DNA of 64,000 nucleotides from Microbacterium sp. RU33B (GTDB taxonomy: Bacteria > Actinomycetota > Actinomycetes > Actinomycetales > Microbacteriaceae), in contig NZ_FTPO01000002.1 in assembly GCF_900155915.1 (NCBI RefSeq), forward strand, positions 558,001 through 622,000, given 5' to 3'. Below are positions 10,063 to 18,148 of the stretch, in pieces. The notes below the pieces were generated by a model. That model saw only the letters and a program-made list of their open reading frames with translations. It ran no database searches and was not told where the DNA came from. Both the position numbers and the translations under genes were made by a program. Within the stretch, counting starts at the first letter, position 1; each line of letters opens with the position of its first letter.

Positions 10063-11064
10063 ATGGCGAGTCAGGATTGGTTCGACAAGGACTTCTACAA
10101 GGTGCTCGGCGTCTCCAAGGACGTCTCCGAAGCCGACCTCAAGAAGACGTACCGCAAGCTCGCCCGCACCTATCACCCTGACTCCAATCAGGGCGATGCC
10201 GCAGCCGAGGCGAAGTTCAAGGAGGTCAGCGAGGCGTACGCGGTGCTGTCCGACAAGGCGCAGCGCGAGGAGTACGACCAGATCCGCGCGATGGGCTCCG
10301 GTGCCCGCTTCACGGCGGGCGGCCAGAGCGCCGGCGGGTTCGAAGACGTCTTCAGCCAGTTCAACCGCGGCGGGAACGTGCGGTACCAGTCGTCAGGCGG
10401 GGGGGCGGACTACGACGACATCTTCTCGATGTTCGAGCAGGCGCAGGGCGGACGCTTCGGCTCGGGCCGGTTCGGTCAGCCGAGCGGCGGCTTCCGCGGC
10501 TACGGCGGCCCGACCAAGGGCGCCGACGTCACGGCGCGCACGACCATCGACTTCGTGACGGCGACGAAGGGCGAGACGATCACGCTCCAGGGCGAAGACG
10601 GCAAGCCCTTCAAGGTGAAGATCCCCGCGGGGGTGTCGGACGGGCAGAAGATCCGCCTCCGCGGTCGCGGTCGGGCCTCCGCCGACGGCGGCGAGGCCGG
10701 CGACATCGTGGTCTCGATCACGGTGCGCCCGCATCCCGTCTTCACGCGGGAGGGTCTCAACCTGCGCGTCACGGTGCCCGTGACGTTCACCGAGGCCGCG
10801 CTCGGAGCGACCATCGAGGTGCCGACGCTCGGCGGCGAGCCCGTGAAGCTGCGCGTCGCGCCCGGTACGCCGTCGGGTCGCGTGCTCCGGGTGAAGGGCC
10901 GCGGCGTCGAGACGCCGAAGGGCACGGGCGACCTCCTCGCGGAGGTGCAGATCGCTGTGCCCGCGCACCTCGACGACAGGGCCCGCGAGGTCTTGGAGCA
11001 GTTCCAGGAGCTCGAGCCGAAGGAGAACCCGCGCGCCGACCTCATGGCCAAGGCGCGCGGCTGA
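10063..11064 (+). CDS. dnaJ: DnaJ co-chaperone without zinc finger (type II Hsp40)
   Basis: A 333-residue Hsp40 that stimulates the DnaK ATPase. The J domain covers about residues 10-72 with HPD at 38-40. A Gly/Phe-rich linker (about 75-150) follows, then the two beta-barrel peptide-binding domains. There is no cysteine anywhere, so the four CxxCxGxG zinc repeats of classical DnaJ are absent and this is a CbpA-like type II form. It sits between grpE and hspR. Confidence 0.95.
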   Translation: MASQDWFDKDFYKVLGVSKDVSEADLKKTYRKLARTYHPDSNQGDAAAEAKFKEVSEAYAVLSDKAQREEYDQIRAMGSGARFTAGGQSAGGFEDVFSQFNRGGNVRYQSSGGGADYDDIFSMFEQAQGGRFGSGRFGQPSGGFRGYGGPTKGADVTARTTIDFVTATKGETITLQGEDGKPFKVKIPAGVSDGQKIRLRGRGRASADGGEAGDIVVSITVRPHPVFTREGLNLRVTVPVTFTEAALGATIEVPTLGGEPVKLRVAPGTPSGRVLRVKGRGVETPKGTGDLLAEVQIAVPAHLDDRAREVLEQFQELEPKENPRADLMAKARG

Positions 11065-11087
11065 GATCCCGCGAGGAGTGAGGACGG

Positions 11088-11573
11088 ATGCCTGAACGCG
11101 AAGTGGACGCGGACGCCCCGCTGTTCGCGATCGCCGTGGCGGCCGAGCTGTCGGGGATGCATCCGCAGACGCTCCGCCAGTACGACCGGCTCGGGCTGGT
11201 CGTGCCGGGGCGCACGCCCGGGGGCTCGCGCCGCTATTCGGTGCGCCACATCGAGCAGCTGCGCGAGGTCGGACGGATGTCGGCCGAGGGGATCGGCCTT
11301 CCGGCCATCGCGCGCATCCTCGAGCTCGAGAGCCGCGTGCGCGACCTCCACTCGCGCGTGCAGGACCTCGAGGATCGCGTGCGGCACGAGCTCGAGCGCC
11401 GCCCCGGCGCGCGCGTGTTCGCCGCGGGGACGTCGGGAGCGGTCGTGTCGCTGCGCCGCGGGACGCGGGTGCGCCGAGCGGCCGAGATCGCGCTGTGGCG
11501 GCCGCGGCCGCAGCTGGAGGCGGCCCCCGAGCCCGACGCCGCGGACGACGACGAGTACGACGAGACCCGGTAG
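11088..11573 (+). CDS. hspR: Heat-shock repressor HspR (MerR family)
   Basis: A 161-residue MerR-type regulator. The N-terminal winged helix contains MHPQTLRQYDRLGL and GGSRRYSVRHIEQL, and a coiled-coil dimer helix follows (about 75-110). HspR uses DnaK as co-repressor and binds HAIR sites. Such sites occur here upstream of dnaK (7458-7478, 7529-7549) and clpB (21995-22015), so this gene closes an autoregulatory loop. The C-terminal 45 residues are acidic and poorly conserved. Confidence 0.95.
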   Translation: MPEREVDADAPLFAIAVAAELSGMHPQTLRQYDRLGLVVPGRTPGGSRRYSVRHIEQLREVGRMSAEGIGLPAIARILELESRVRDLHSRVQDLEDRVRHELERRPGARVFAAGTSGAVVSLRRGTRVRRAAEIALWRPRPQLEAAPEPDAADDDEYDETR

Positions 11574-11618
11574 CGTCGACGTCACGCGCGACTCCGCGCC
11601 GCGAACGAGGAGGTGCGC

Positions 11619-12752
11619 GTGAAGATCACGGGAGCAGTGCTCGAGGTGTCCGGAGCCGACGCGCCGTTCGCGACCTCCCGGCCGTTCCGCGTCGGCGAGA
11701 TCGAGCTCGACCCGCCCGCCGCGGGCGAGCTGCTCGTGCGCATCGAGGCGGCGGGGGTGTGCCACTCCGACCTCAGCGTCGTCGACGGCAACCGCCGGCG
11801 TCCGACGCCCATGCTCCTCGGGCACGAGGCCGCGGGGATCGTCGAGGAGCTGGGCGACGGCGTCACGGACCTCGCCGTCGGCGACCGGGTCGTCATGACC
11901 TTCCTGCCGCGCTGCGGCACCTGCGACGGATGCCTGACCGACGGCCGGCTGCCGTGCGAGGTCGGGACGGCCGCGAACAACGCCGGCACGCTCGTGGGCG
12001 GCGGCATCCGGCTTTCGCGCCCGTCGACGAGCTCCGCCGCCGGTGAGGGGCCCGGCACCGAGGCGGTGCACCACCATCTCGGAGTCAGCGCCTTCGCCAC
12101 CCACGCGGTCGTCAGCCGCACGTCGGTCGTGCCGGTTCCTCCCGACGTGCCGGCCGAGATCGCCGCTCTGCTGGGCTGCGCCGTGCTCACCGGCGGCGGT
12201 GCGGTCATCAACGCCGGTCGCCCCGTCCCCGGTTCGCGGCTGATCGTCGTCGGCCTCGGCGGCGTCGGCATGGCGGCGCTGCTCGTGGCGGTCGCGCTGG
12301 GCCTCGAGGTGATCGGGGTGGACGCCGTCCCCGCCAAGCTCGCCCTCGCGCGAGAGCTCGGTGCCGTCGACGCGCTCGGGCCGGCCGACGCCGCGGAGCG
12401 CGGCATCCGTGCCCCCGTCGTGATCGAGGCGGCGGGGTCGGCCCGCGCGCTCGAGACCGCGCTCGCTCTCACGGCCCCCGGCGGCACGACCGTCACGGTC
12501 GGGCTCCCCGCCCCGGACGCGCGGGCGTCGGTGTCGCCGCTGCAGCTCACCGCCGAAGCGCGCACGGTCATCGGGAGCTACCTCGGCTCGGCCGTGCCCC
12601 GTCGCGACATCCCGACGTACGTCGACCTCTGGCGCGAGGGTCGGCTGCCGCTCGAGCGCCTCGTCTCGTCGCGCATCGCTCTCACCGACCTCGACTCCGC
12701 GATGGATCGCCTGGCCGCGGGCGGGGAGCTGCGTCAGCTCATCTCGTTCTGA
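11619..12752 (+). CDS. Zinc-dependent alcohol dehydrogenase (MDR superfamily)
   Basis: A 377-residue medium-chain dehydrogenase that interconverts an alcohol and an aldehyde with NAD(P). The catalytic-zinc ligands are in AGVCHSD and GHEAAG. The structural-zinc loop RCGTCDGCLTDGRLPC supplies four cysteines, and the Rossmann loop is VVGLGGVGMAAL. I chose the GTG at 11619 because AGGAGG (11608-11613) is correctly spaced for it, whereas the GTG at 11613 overlaps that ribosome-binding site. The spacing pattern resembles class III/aryl-alcohol dehydrogenases, but the substrate is unknown. It lies 45 bp after hspR and need not belong to that operon. Confidence 0.88.
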   Translation: MKITGAVLEVSGADAPFATSRPFRVGEIELDPPAAGELLVRIEAAGVCHSDLSVVDGNRRRPTPMLLGHEAAGIVEELGDGVTDLAVGDRVVMTFLPRCGTCDGCLTDGRLPCEVGTAANNAGTLVGGGIRLSRPSTSSAAGEGPGTEAVHHHLGVSAFATHAVVSRTSVVPVPPDVPAEIAALLGCAVLTGGGAVINAGRPVPGSRLIVVGLGGVGMAALLVAVALGLEVIGVDAVPAKLALARELGAVDALGPADAAERGIRAPVVIEAAGSARALETALALTAPGGTTVTVGLPAPDARASVSPLQLTAEARTVIGSYLGSAVPRRDIPTYVDLWREGRLPLERLVSSRIALTDLDSAMDRLAAGGELRQLISF

Positions 12753-12793
12753 CAGGGGTGGATGCCGCCCGCCCGCCCGGGCAGACTGGCCGC

Positions 12794-13195
12794 ATGGCCA
12801 CCCTCGACGACGTGCGGGCGATCGCGCTGGCGCTCCCCGAGACCTTCGAGAAGGTCGACGGGCATCGTGGCGGCGCCGCATGGCGCACGAAGAAGGGCGC
12901 GTTCGTGTGGGAGCGCGAGCCGGGGAAGACCGACCTGGCCCAGCTCGAAGCGGCGGGTCGGGCGTGGCCCGAGGGTCCGGTCATCGGCATCCGCACCGAG
13001 GGTCTCGAAGGCACGGAGGAGCTGCTGGCGGCGTTCCCCGACCGGTTCTTCACGATCCCGCACTTCGCCGGGTACCCGGCCGTGCTCGCGAGGCTCGACG
13101 TCATCGACGCCGACCATCTCCGTGAGGTGATCACCGACGCCTGGCTCGTGCGCGCATCCGCCGCCGCGAAGGCCCTGCTCGCCGATCAGGGCTGA
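12794..13195 (+). CDS. MmcQ/YjbR-family protein
   Basis: A 133-residue cytoplasmic protein of the MmcQ/YjbR family, which has a double-wing fold and is usually annotated as DNA-binding without firm biochemistry. Family features are the N-terminal VRAIALALPETFEK, then GGAAWRTKKGAFVW and the C-terminal DHLREVITDAWLVRA helix. A CAGACT hexamer lies 6 nt before the ATG. The last 10 bp overlap the 3' end of the convergent DUF2252 gene. Confidence 0.82.
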   Translation: MATLDDVRAIALALPETFEKVDGHRGGAAWRTKKGAFVWEREPGKTDLAQLEAAGRAWPEGPVIGIRTEGLEGTEELLAAFPDRFFTIPHFAGYPAVLARLDVIDADHLREVITDAWLVRASAAAKALLADQG

Positions 13196-14571
13196 GCGGA
13201 CGCCGGATTCGCGGCCGTGAACGCCTCGTAGTCGCTGCGCGACAGCTCGGCGTAGGCCAGCGCCCACTCGAGCAGGGCTTCGCCCACGAGGCGTCCGTTG
13301 CCGATGTAGCCGGCCACCTGGGGCGCCGTCGACGACTGGGCGTGCGCGCGGGCGAGCGTTACGGCGCACGCGGTCGCGTAGGTCGCGAACGGACGGTCAT
13401 CGAGCGTCTCGATGTCGACGCCGCCCTTCATGTCGTGGAACTGCCGCACGTACATGTCGGCGTCCGGCACGCGCAGGTATCCGAGGAAGGGATCGCTGAA
13501 GGCCTGCAGCACGCGCTGCATCGCCACGACCCGCCCGCCCTGTCCGTGGGCGGTGATGTGCGCCGTCAGCGCGGGAGGCTGCGGGATGCCGCCGTACTTC
13601 GCGAGGACGCTCTCATCGGCTTCCTTGGCCTGCAGGAGCAGCGCGTTGTCCTCGCCGTCCTGGAAGACGATGAGGTAGCACCGCGTGCCCACGCTCCCGA
13701 CACCGACGACACGACGCGCCACGTCGGCCGTCACGTAGTTCGACATCAGCACGCGGACGTCGGGGCGCGTCGAGTCGAGGTAGTCGAAGACGTGCCCCTC
13801 GAGGTCACGGGCGATCTCGGGCGCCGCGCGCGTCATCGTGGGAGGGCGCTCGACGAGCGTGAGGCGACCGCCCTCGTCGCGGTGGGTCAGCTTCCGGGCG
13901 GCGCGCTCACCCGTGCGCTTCTCCGCGTCGGCGATCGCCTGGCGCATCGCGGCGCGCGACGCGGGGTCGGTGCTGTTGATCGCCTGATCGACGTCGTAGT
14001 GCGTGTAGAACCGTTCGAGCGGGCTCATGCGGGCGCTCGTCGCGATGGCGCGCGCGTAGGCGCGCACTGCCGCGAGCGCAGCATCCTGCGTCACCGTCTC
14101 GTCGCGCGACGTGTCCTGGCCCGCGATGACGATGCTCGTGACGAGGCGCTTGACGTCCCACTCCCACGGCGCCCAGGCCGCTTCGTCGAAGTCGTTGAGG
14201 TCGAACACGAGCGTGCGCTGCGGCGAGGCGTAGAAGCCGAAGTTCGCCACGTGCGCGTCGCCGCACGAGGCCACGAGGATCCCGCTGTGCGGATCGGCGG
14301 CCAGGTCTGCCGCCTGCACCGCGGCCGATCCGCGGTAGAACGCGAACGGGCTCTGCGACATCCGCGCGACGCGCAGCGGAACGAGGTCCTGCAGGCGCGT
14401 GCCGTTCTGCTCGTCGAGGATGCCGAGGGGGTCGCGCGTCGTCGTGGTGAGCACCGAGAGGCTGCTGCGGGGCACACGGCGCCGCGCGGCGCGGCCGGAC
14501 TGCATGCGGACGTCGACCGACGGCGGGTGGACCCACGAGTCGGCGATCGGGACGACGGGCTGCGCGGTCAT
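13186..14571 (-). CDS. DUF2252 domain-containing protein
   Basis: A 461-residue protein of the DUF2252 family, which is widespread in actinobacteria, distantly kinase-like and has no proven function. Recognisable blocks include FYRGSA, CGDAHVANFGFYASP, FDLNDFDEA and VVGVGSVGTRCY. The CGDAHxxNFG block resembles the catalytic HGDxxxxN loop of aminoglycoside-phosphotransferase-like kinases. The length is typical of the family. It converges on the MmcQ gene with a 10-bp overlap of the two stop regions. Confidence 0.88.
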   Translation of the reverse strand: MTAQPVVPIADSWVHPPSVDVRMQSGRAARRRVPRSSLSVLTTTTRDPLGILDEQNGTRLQDLVPLRVARMSQSPFAFYRGSAAVQAADLAADPHSGILVASCGDAHVANFGFYASPQRTLVFDLNDFDEAAWAPWEWDVKRLVTSIVIAGQDTSRDETVTQDAALAAVRAYARAIATSARMSPLERFYTHYDVDQAINSTDPASRAAMRQAIADAEKRTGERAARKLTHRDEGGRLTLVERPPTMTRAAPEIARDLEGHVFDYLDSTRPDVRVLMSNYVTADVARRVVGVGSVGTRCYLIVFQDGEDNALLLQAKEADESVLAKYGGIPQPPALTAHITAHGQGGRVVAMQRVLQAFSDPFLGYLRVPDADMYVRQFHDMKGGVDIETLDDRPFATYATACAVTLARAHAQSSTAPQVAGYIGNGRLVGEALLEWALAYAELSRSDYEAFTAANPASAQP

Positions 14572-14642
14572 GCGCTCATCATGGCATCCGGGCGCCTCCG
14601 CGGCCCCGCGCGACCTCCTCTGCGGGCAGGGTGCGTCGGCGG

Positions 14643-14648
14643 TAGAGT
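14643..14648 (+). promoter_or_regulatory. -10 hexamer TAGAGT, leaderless start of K+ channel
   Basis: TAGAGT ends 6 nt before the ATG at 14655. No -35 match is visible. Confidence 0.5.
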
Positions 14649-14654
14649 CCGCCC

Positions 14655-15392
14655 ATGACGAAATTCCGCCCCGGGGAGACAGAGGCGACGCACAGGTGGA
14701 GCGAGGCGATGTACTGGCCGCTCACGATCGCGGCGCTGGTCTTCCTCGTCACGTACACGGTGCACGTGATCGGTCAGGTGAACGGTGTCTCGCGCACGGT
14801 GACGACCGTGACGATCGGCATCACCTGGCTCGTGTTCGTGGTCGATTACGTCGTCCGGCTCCTGCTCTCCCGCCCGCGTGCGGTCTGGTTCCGCTCGCAC
14901 CTGACGTCACTGGCGATGGTGTTCATCCCGGCGTTGCGGCCCGTGCGCCTCCTCGACGCGTTCACCCGGATCACGACGTTCCGTCGCTCGGCGGGATCGT
15001 CCCTGCGCGCACAGCTGCTCATCTACGGCGTCGGCACCGCCCTCCTGCTGATCTGGTACGTCTCCCTCGTCGTCCTCGAGGCCGAGCGCGGCGCACCCGG
15101 GGCGACGATCGACAGCTTCGGCGATGCGGTGTGGTGGGCCTTCTGCACCGTGACGACCGTCGGCTACGGCGACTACGCCCCCGTCACGGTCACGGGCCGC
15201 GTCTTCGCCGTGCTCCTCATGGCCGGCGGAGTCGTGCTCGTGGGCCTCATCGTCGCGACGATCTCGTCGTGGGTGCTCGAGCGGGTGACCGGACCGCGCC
15301 CGGCTGGCGAAGAGGCTCTGCGCACGCCGTTCCGGCTGCCGGGGCACCTCGACGAAGCGGACGCCGGACGCCAGGCCGCACCCCGCGAGTGA
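14655..15392 (+). CDS. Voltage-gated-like potassium channel
   Basis: A 245-residue membrane protein with the six-helix plan of Kch/Kv channels. The helices start near residues 15, 50 and 75, followed by a basic stretch and the pore helix with selectivity filter TVGYGD (residues 168-173). A final transmembrane helix and a short cytoplasmic tail follow. The arginine-rich FTRITTFRRS is the S4-S5-like segment. There is no C-terminal RCK/TrkA domain, so gating is probably by voltage or tension rather than by ligand. Confidence 0.9.
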   Translation: MTKFRPGETEATHRWSEAMYWPLTIAALVFLVTYTVHVIGQVNGVSRTVTTVTIGITWLVFVVDYVVRLLLSRPRAVWFRSHLTSLAMVFIPALRPVRLLDAFTRITTFRRSAGSSLRAQLLIYGVGTALLLIWYVSLVVLEAERGAPGATIDSFGDAVWWAFCTVTTVGYGDYAPVTVTGRVFAVLLMAGGVVLVGLIVATISSWVLERVTGPRPAGEEALRTPFRLPGHLDEADAGRQAAPRE

Positions 15393-15426
15393 CGTCGACA
15401 GAGGCTCGGCGGATGCCGGGCCGCGC

Positions 15427-15432
15427 TAGCCT
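15427..15432 (+). promoter_or_regulatory. -10 hexamer TAGCCT, leaderless start of AI-2E-type permease
   Basis: TAGCCT ends 6 nt before the GTG at 15439, giving an independent start 46 bp after the channel gene. Confidence 0.5.
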
Positions 15433-15438
15433 GGCCGC

Positions 15439-16536
15439 GTGAAGCGAAAGCACGCCGCCGTCCCGCCGCCCGCGCCGCAACCCGCACTCGGCCCGACGCT
15501 GCGCGTGCTGCTGGGCCTTGCGGCCGCCGTCGTCGTGCTCGCGGGGATGCACGCGGGCCGCGAGCTCGTCGGGCCCCTCGTGCTGGGGGCCGTGATCGTC
15601 ATCATCTGCCACCCGCTGCGCCACCCGCTCGAGCGGCGCGGATGGCCGCGATGGGCGGCGACGACCGCCGTGATCGTGCTGGGCTACCTCATCCTCGCGT
15701 TCCTGGCCCTGCTGCTCTTCTTCGCCGGAGTGCAGTTCGTCCGCCTCATCGGCGACTTCTCCGACGAGCTCCGCGACGCCGCCGCCGGGGTGGTGTCGTG
15801 GCTGCAGTCGATCGGACTCGACGCGCAGGCGGCGGGCTCGGCGGCATCCGGTCTCGAACCCGCCAATGTGCTCTCGCTCGTGACCTCGATCGGAGGCACC
15901 GCCCTCGGCGCGCTCACGGCATTCTTCTTCGTGCTCGCCTACGTGATCTTCATGGCCGCCGACGGCTCCCGCTACGCGCGCGCCGAGGCGTCGTTCGGGC
16001 GCACGGCGCGGCCGACGCTCGCTCGGGTGCGTTCGTTCAACACGGGTGTGCGCCGCTACTACGTGGTCAACGCGGCCTTCGGGGCGGTCGTCGCGGTGAT
16101 CGACGGCCTCGCCCTCTGGGCGCTGGGCGTGCCGGCCCCGATCGTGTGGGCGATCCTGGCCTTCGTCACCAACTTCGTGCCCAACATCGGCTTCGTGCTG
16201 GGTCTCGTGCCGCCGGCGATCCTCGCGCTCGTCGTGGGCGGCTGGCCGCTCCTGCTCGCGGTCGTCGCGATCTACAGCGTCGTCAACGTCACCCTGCAGG
16301 TGCTCATCCAGCCGAAGTTCGTCAGCGACGCCGTGAACCTCAGCCTCACGCTGAGCTTCTTCTCGGTGATCTTCTGGACGTTCATCATCGGCCCGCTCGG
16401 CGCGATCCTCTCGATCCCGCTGACGCTGCTCGTGCGCGCAGTCGTGCTCGAGGGCGACCCGAAGAGCAGATGGCTGCGTTGGCTCTCCGGCGACCCGGCC
16501 GCCGCGGGCGCGCTCGATCCGGGCCCGCGACCGTAG
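15439..16536 (+). CDS. AI-2E-family transporter
   Basis: A 365-residue integral membrane protein of the AI-2E (TqsA/PerM) family, with about eight helices. The family was named for autoinducer-2 export, but many members have other roles, including Na+/H+ antiport. Typical features are the long C-terminal helical hairpin, the VTNFVPNIGFVLGLVPP segment, and VNVTLQVLIQPKFVSDAVNLS before the last helices. The N-terminus has a short basic, proline-rich cytoplasmic tail. Confidence 0.9.
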   Translation: MKRKHAAVPPPAPQPALGPTLRVLLGLAAAVVVLAGMHAGRELVGPLVLGAVIVIICHPLRHPLERRGWPRWAATTAVIVLGYLILAFLALLLFFAGVQFVRLIGDFSDELRDAAAGVVSWLQSIGLDAQAAGSAASGLEPANVLSLVTSIGGTALGALTAFFFVLAYVIFMAADGSRYARAEASFGRTARPTLARVRSFNTGVRRYYVVNAAFGAVVAVIDGLALWALGVPAPIVWAILAFVTNFVPNIGFVLGLVPPAILALVVGGWPLLLAVVAIYSVVNVTLQVLIQPKFVSDAVNLSLTLSFFSVIFWTFIIGPLGAILSIPLTLLVRAVVLEGDPKSRWLRWLSGDPAAAGALDPGPRP

Positions 16537-16558
16537 TCGCGACTCCCGGACCGGATGC

Positions 16559-16909
16559 TCAGCCGAGCAGGCGCGCCTTCGCTGCGGCGAACTCCGCGTC
16601 GTCGAGCACGCCGGCGTCCTTGAGCGCGGCGAGCTTCTGAATCTCGGCCACGAGATCGAATCCGGCCGCGGGAGCCGCCGGGGTGGCGGGAGCCGCCGGG
16701 GCCGCGTACTGCGCCGCGGCCGCCTGCGCCGCAGCGTCGATCTGCGCCTGCTGCTGGGCCGCCTGATACTGCTGCTGCTCCCACTGCGCCTGCGACTTCG
16801 CCTGCTGATTGCGGGCCATTCCGCCCGAGACCGCCTGTGCGGTTCCGGCCACGACGGCGGTGCGGGCGGCGAGACCGATCAGGCCGGGGCGGCCTCCACG
16901 ACGGATCAT
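16559..16909 (-). CDS. SHOCT-domain protein
   Basis: A 116-residue protein. It has a short hydrophobic, basic N-terminus (LIGLAARTAVVAGTAQAV), a glutamine- and alanine-rich low-complexity middle (residues 35-85), and a C-terminal SHOCT motif (IQKLAALKDAGVLDDAEF, then AAKARLLG). SHOCT is a short oligomerisation or binding module of unknown role. The ATG overlaps the stop of the upstream DUF6325-type gene as ATGA, so the two are translationally coupled. Confidence 0.85.
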   Translation of the reverse strand: MIRRGGRPGLIGLAARTAVVAGTAQAVSGGMARNQQAKSQAQWEQQQYQAAQQQAQIDAAAQAAAAQYAAPAAPATPAAPAAGFDLVAEIQKLAALKDAGVLDDAEFAAAKARLLG

Positions 16910-17340
16910 GACTGTTCTCCTTCGTCCTCTGCTGCATCGAGGATCGCGTTGACGATGGGTGCGGGGATGCGCTCCGAGCTCAGCACGACGGCACCGGATG
17001 CCGCGACCCGCTCGGCGAGCTTGCGGGCGTACAGCAGCTCGAGGGTGACCAGGGCTGCCGAGGTGCCCGGTTCGATCAGCTCGGCGAGGTCTGCGACGTC
17101 CTCGTCGCCCGCGAGACCGAGTTCGGCGAGCTCGACGCTGCCCAGACCGAACTCCTCGGTCTCGATCTCGGTCACGGTGATGTCGCCGTCCGCGGACTTC
17201 GAGATGAGCACGAAGTCGAGGAGGCGGACGAGGCCGCTCTCGAGCTGCTCGACGAGGGCGGCGATGACGGCGGGGTCGGGCCGATCGCCCTCGAAGCCGA
17301 CGAGATACAACTCGACGGGACCGTATCGGAACTCCACCAT
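16906..17340 (-). CDS. DUF6325-like acidic protein
   Basis: A 144-residue, strongly acidic cytoplasmic protein beginning MVEFRYGPVELYLVGF. It is the pattern of the DUF6325 proteins found beside SHOCT genes in actinobacteria, and its function is unknown. Conserved-looking parts are LLDFVLISKSADGD, ELAELGLAGDEDVADLAEL and ALVTLELLYARKLAERV. It is the first gene of a two-gene operon with the SHOCT protein. A TAGCGT hexamer at 17390-17395 (minus strand) could be its promoter, leaving a leader of about 45 nt with a GAAGGGAAG ribosome-binding site. Confidence 0.8.
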   Translation of the reverse strand: MVEFRYGPVELYLVGFEGDRPDPAVIAALVEQLESGLVRLLDFVLISKSADGDITVTEIETEEFGLGSVELAELGLAGDEDVADLAELIEPGTSAALVTLELLYARKLAERVAASGAVVLSSERIPAPIVNAILDAAEDEGEQS

Positions 17341-17461
17341 GCGCGCTTCCCTTCGCCGGCCTCGCGCGGGGGCGCGGGGTCCGCCTCCGACGCTAGCGCT
17401 CGCAGGCATCCTGCGACAGTGATCCGAGCTGTGAAGAAGGGATGCGTCCGACCAGGCGCGG

Positions 17462-18058
17462 TCAGGACGACGGCTCGATGCGCAGGACGTTGCCAGACTC
17501 TCCGAGGGAGAGGTCGTCGACGATCCGGAGAGTCCGGGCGAGGGCGTCGACGTCGCCGAGGACCGTGCCGAAGCGCTCCCGGTCGGAGCACACGGCCGTG
17601 ACCGTGACGATGTGCGTGCCCGTGTCCCACGTGTAGGTCGCGAACGGCGGCTGCCCGGGCGTCGGCGGCAGCGGCATCGCGAGCTTCTCCCCGACGCCCA
17701 GGAAGGGCGTGGGGAACGACTCGGTGTCGTCGTACTCCATCGGCATCATCGCGCGCGCCGTGCGCAGCTGCGGGGTGGCCTCCTGCACCTGGGCCATCAC
17801 CGCGAGCAGATCGGGATCGGACTTCCACACCCACGCGAGCACGCGTCCGGCGGCCTTGCGCATGAGGAACGGCGTCGCCTGGCTCAGGGTCCACGCGAGG
17901 AACCCGCTGCCGGGGCGCTGGTCGGCTCCGAGCGACGAGTTCGCCTGCGTCAGCAGCATCCGGATCGCGGCCTTCCGATGACGGCGGCCACGGAAGCCGA
18001 GCGATTCGGTGACCGCGACCCATCGGGCGGGATCGGCGTCTGCGTGCAGTCGGGGCAT
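17462..18058 (-). CDS. Conserved hypothetical protein
   Basis: A 198-residue protein whose family I do not recognise. It begins MPRLHADADPARW and is basic in its first 40 residues. It contains a helical middle (VLAWVWKSDPDLLAVMAQVQ) and ends in a mostly beta region with TYTWDTGTHIVTVTAV. No signal peptide or membrane helix is evident. The start is supported by TACCCT located 6 nt before the ATG. It diverges from the glycosyltransferase gene at 18149. Confidence 0.7.
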   Translation of the reverse strand: MPRLHADADPARWVAVTESLGFRGRRHRKAAIRMLLTQANSSLGADQRPGSGFLAWTLSQATPFLMRKAAGRVLAWVWKSDPDLLAVMAQVQEATPQLRTARAMMPMEYDDTESFPTPFLGVGEKLAMPLPPTPGQPPFATYTWDTGTHIVTVTAVCSDRERFGTVLGDVDALARTLRIVDDLSLGESGNVLRIEPSS

Positions 18059-18064
18059 GCCTCC

Positions 18065-18070
18065 AGGGTA
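18065..18070 (-). promoter_or_regulatory. -10 hexamer TACCCT, leaderless start of hypothetical gene
   Basis: On the minus strand TACCCT ends 6 nt before the ATG at 18058. The intervening bases GGAGGC could also act as a ribosome-binding site on a longer transcript. Confidence 0.5.
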
Positions 18071-18148
18071 CGAGAGGCCCCTCCGGTAAGGTGGAACCGG
18101 CGCCCACGGCACCCCGTGACGTCGCACAGAGAGGCAGCCACCCCACCC

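Noticed and set aside
11613..11615. GTG as start of the alcohol dehydrogenase
   Set aside because: It overlaps the AGGAGG ribosome-binding site. The GTG at 11619 has correct spacing.
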